This document shows, piece after piece, positions 5,262 to 6,433 of a stretch of DNA of 6,433 bases; position 1 is the stretch's first letter; each line of letters begins with the position of its first letter. The notes under the pieces were generated by a model. The model did no database searches. It was not told the origin of the DNA and was given only the letters and a program-made list of their open reading frames with translations. The stretch spans positions 1-6,433 of the forward strand of contig QQUD01000493.1 in assembly GCA_008501785.1 (NCBI GenBank), read 5' to 3'. The stretch is from Chloroflexota bacterium. Lineage in GTDB: Bacteria > Chloroflexota > Anaerolineae > Promineifilales > Promineifilaceae. Position numbers and translations under genes: made by a program.

Positions 5262-6203
5262 TTATACGCGTTCGCGGAAATAGGCAACCGTTTCAGCAAT
5301 GCCTTCTTCCAAAGAAACCTTTGGTTCCCAGTCTAAAACACGTTTTGCCTTGGAAATATCGGGGCGACGCATCTTGGGATCATCTGCAACTCGTTCATCC
5401 GTTGGATTCACAAACGCAATTTCAGATTTACTTCCCGAAATCTCCACCACCTTCTCGGCAAATTCCAAAATCGTCATTTCACGTGGATTGCCAATATTGA
5501 CTGGCAGTTTTTCATCAGACAGCAGCAAGCGATAAATACCTTCTACCAAATCTGAGTAAAATTGGAAAGAACGCGTCCGTTTGCCATCACCATAAACCGT
5601 CAGCGACTGACCGGTTAACGCCTGGTAGATAAAGTTGGGCACAACACGGCCGTCATGCAAACGCATCCGCGGTCCATACGTATTAAAAATACGCACAATG
5701 CGCGTTTCCAAGCCATGATAACGTTGATATGCCAACGTTATTGCTTCGGCAAATCGTTTGGCCTCATCATAGACACCACGTGGCCCAATCGGGTTCACAT
5801 TACCCCAATACGTTTCCGGTTGTGGATTGATCTCAGGGTCCCCATAAATTTCAGAAGTTGATGCCAACAAAAATCGAGCACCTTTATCTTTAGCTAATCC
5901 AAGCGTGTTGTGCGTTCCCAACGAACCAACCTTGAGGGTGGGAATGGGGTGCTCCAAATAATCATTGGGGCTGGCAGGCGATGCAAAATGCAACACTGCA
6001 TCCAACGAGCCTGCCACATAAATATAGTTACTCACATCCTGTCGAATAAATGAAAATCGCTCATGTCCCATCAACTGAGCTAAATTATCCATGTTACCAG
6101 TAATCAAATTGTCCATACCCACAACGGTATGGCCCTCTTTAATGAACCGGTCGCTCAAATGCGAACCCAAAAAGCCCGCTGCTCCGGTAATTAATACGCG
6201 CAT
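5262..6203 (-). CDS. uxs: UDP-glucuronate decarboxylase (UDP-xylose synthase), extended SDR
   Basis: A 313-residue NAD-dependent extended short-chain dehydrogenase expected to convert UDP-glucuronate to UDP-xylose in the cytoplasm by oxidation, decarboxylation and re-reduction. The Rossmann motif is [10 protein letters not shown] (6-15) and the ribose-binding acid is D31. [15 protein letters not shown] (72-86) is diagnostic of this subfamily. So is [10 protein letters not shown] (114-123) with catalytic T116 and E118, followed by [21 protein letters not shown] containing the Y145-x3-K149 pair. [14 protein letters not shown] (209-222) and MRRPDI (278-283) supply substrate-binding residues, including the conserved Arg. 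Length is typical of single-domain bacterial enzymes. AGGAGG seven bases before the ATG makes this the best translation start in the minus-strand block, and it is the first of the four genes. A dTDP-glucose dehydratase-like role is less likely given the subfamily motifs. Confidence 0.92.
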   Translation of the reverse strand: MRVLITGAAGFLGSHLSDRFIKEGHTVVGMDNLITGNMDNLAQLMGHERFSFIRQDVSNYIYVAGSLDAVLHFASPASPNDYLEHPIPTLKVGSLGTHNTLGLAKDKGARFLLASTSEIYGDPEINPQPETYWGNVNPIGPRGVYDEAKRFAEAITLAYQRYHGLETRIVRIFNTYGPRMRLHDGRVVPNFIYQALTGQSLTVYGDGKRTRSFQFYSDLVEGIYRLLLSDEKLPVNIGNPREMTILEFAEKVVEISGSKSEIAFVNPTDERVADDPKMRRPDISKAKRVLDWEPKVSLEEGIAETVAYFRERV

Positions 6204-6210
6204 AAAAATG

Positions 6211-6216
6211 CCTCCT
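6211..6216 (-). promoter_or_regulatory. uxs: Consensus ribosome binding site of the decarboxylase gene
   Basis: CCTCCT on the plus strand reads AGGAGG on the minus strand, seven bases before the ATG at 6203. It is much stronger than the sites before the other minus-strand genes. Confidence 0.85.
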
Positions 6217-6378
6217 ACTGAATAGTTGGTGTCTATCGTAATTTTATCGTAGCCAAGAAGGCTCGACGAATAAATAAAGTCTTGTAAAGGTTAAACGTAT
6301 AGAAATAGCTGCTTAAAAACAAATTCGAACTTCCCATAATTTGCCTTAATACGGGTCGTCAATTGCCTCCCCTGATAG

Positions 6379-6384
6379 TATACT
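6379..6384 (+). promoter_or_regulatory. Possible -10 box for the divergent gene at 6414
   Basis: TATACT (5 of 6 to TATAAT) lies 30 bases before the ATG. The hexamer 17 bases upstream, TCGTCA (6356-6361), matches only 4 of 6 of the -35 consensus. This is weak support. The 210-base divergent spacer (6204-6413) must hold promoters for both directions, but I cannot place the minus-strand one. Confidence 0.3.
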
Positions 6385-6413
6385 CGAATGAAACTACCTA
6401 TATGGAGGCTCAC

Positions 6414-6433
6414 ATGAGTGCATTGACATTCCA
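6414..6433 (+). CDS. Start of a truncated divergent gene, product unknown
   Basis: An ATG at 6414 is preceded by GGAGG (6404-6408) with a five-base gap, and the frame stays open (MSALTF) to the window edge. Only six codons are visible, so no function can be suggested. Its orientation is away from the decarboxylase gene. Confidence 0.6.

Larger units (their letters stand above)
1575..5653. repeat. Highly iterated palindrome ACGGCCGT, nine exact copies
   Basis: Exact copies start at 1575, 1766, 1951, 2153 (glycosyltransferase), 3857, 4265, 5066, 5135 (ligase family) and 5646 (decarboxylase). An 8-mer is expected about 0.1 times in this length. Eight copies lie wholly inside genes, and the ninth (1575) overlaps the glycosyltransferase stop codon. 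Read in the gene frame they give Thr-Ala-Val six times, Gly-Arg-Val twice and Arg-Pro-stop once, so the DNA word is conserved across frames. None occurs in the DUF4157 gene, the GtrA gene or the intergenic gaps. Confidence 0.85.

Overview
The window looks like a piece of a bacterial chromosome, probably from a Chloroflexota (Anaerolineae/Caldilineae-type) or similar environmental bacterium. That placement is an inference. It rests on moderate GC, a contractile-injection-type DUF4157 protein, a relic that resembles the cyclases common in that phylum, and many copies of the palindrome ACGGCCGT. No marker gene is present to confirm it.

Layout. Bases 1-337 hold no gene, but they contain a good extended -10 promoter (114-143) and a long leader for the only complete plus-strand gene. 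That gene (338-1378) encodes a two-part protein: an N-terminal DUF4157 / 'eCIS core' module with an intact HELTH motif, and a C-terminal domain that looks like an M15-type zinc peptidoglycan peptidase. Codon choice changes sharply at the junction of the two halves. Between this gene and the next lies a short minus-strand relic of a class III nucleotide cyclase (about 1417-1500).

From 6203 down to 1573 four genes lie on the minus strand and form a surface-polysaccharide block. In transcription order they are a UDP-glucuronate decarboxylase (UDP-xylose supply), a polytopic O-antigen ligase/polymerase-family protein, a GtrA-family membrane protein and a GT4 glycosyltransferase. The first three are separated by only 53-57 bases. 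A 303-base gap packed with inverted-repeat elements separates GtrA from the glycosyltransferase. Together they would supply a nucleotide sugar, transfer sugars on the cytoplasmic face, help move lipid-linked sugars, and polymerise or ligate glycan at the outer face. A divergent plus-strand gene begins at 6414 and is cut by the window edge.

The DNA between and inside the genes is unusual. There are nine exact ACGGCCGT palindromes (about 0.1 expected by chance), all in the minus-strand block. Two adjacent inverted-repeat elements share GTCATTYCGA-type ends. A 21-base tandem repeat is built in frame into the ligase gene. An 8-base tandem repeat forms a 12-base-pair hairpin with the ligase stop region, and a second hairpin overlaps the ligase translation start. 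The main biological candidate is the DUF4157-M15 protein, a likely cargo/toxin of an extracellular contractile injection system. No structural injection-system gene lies in the window.
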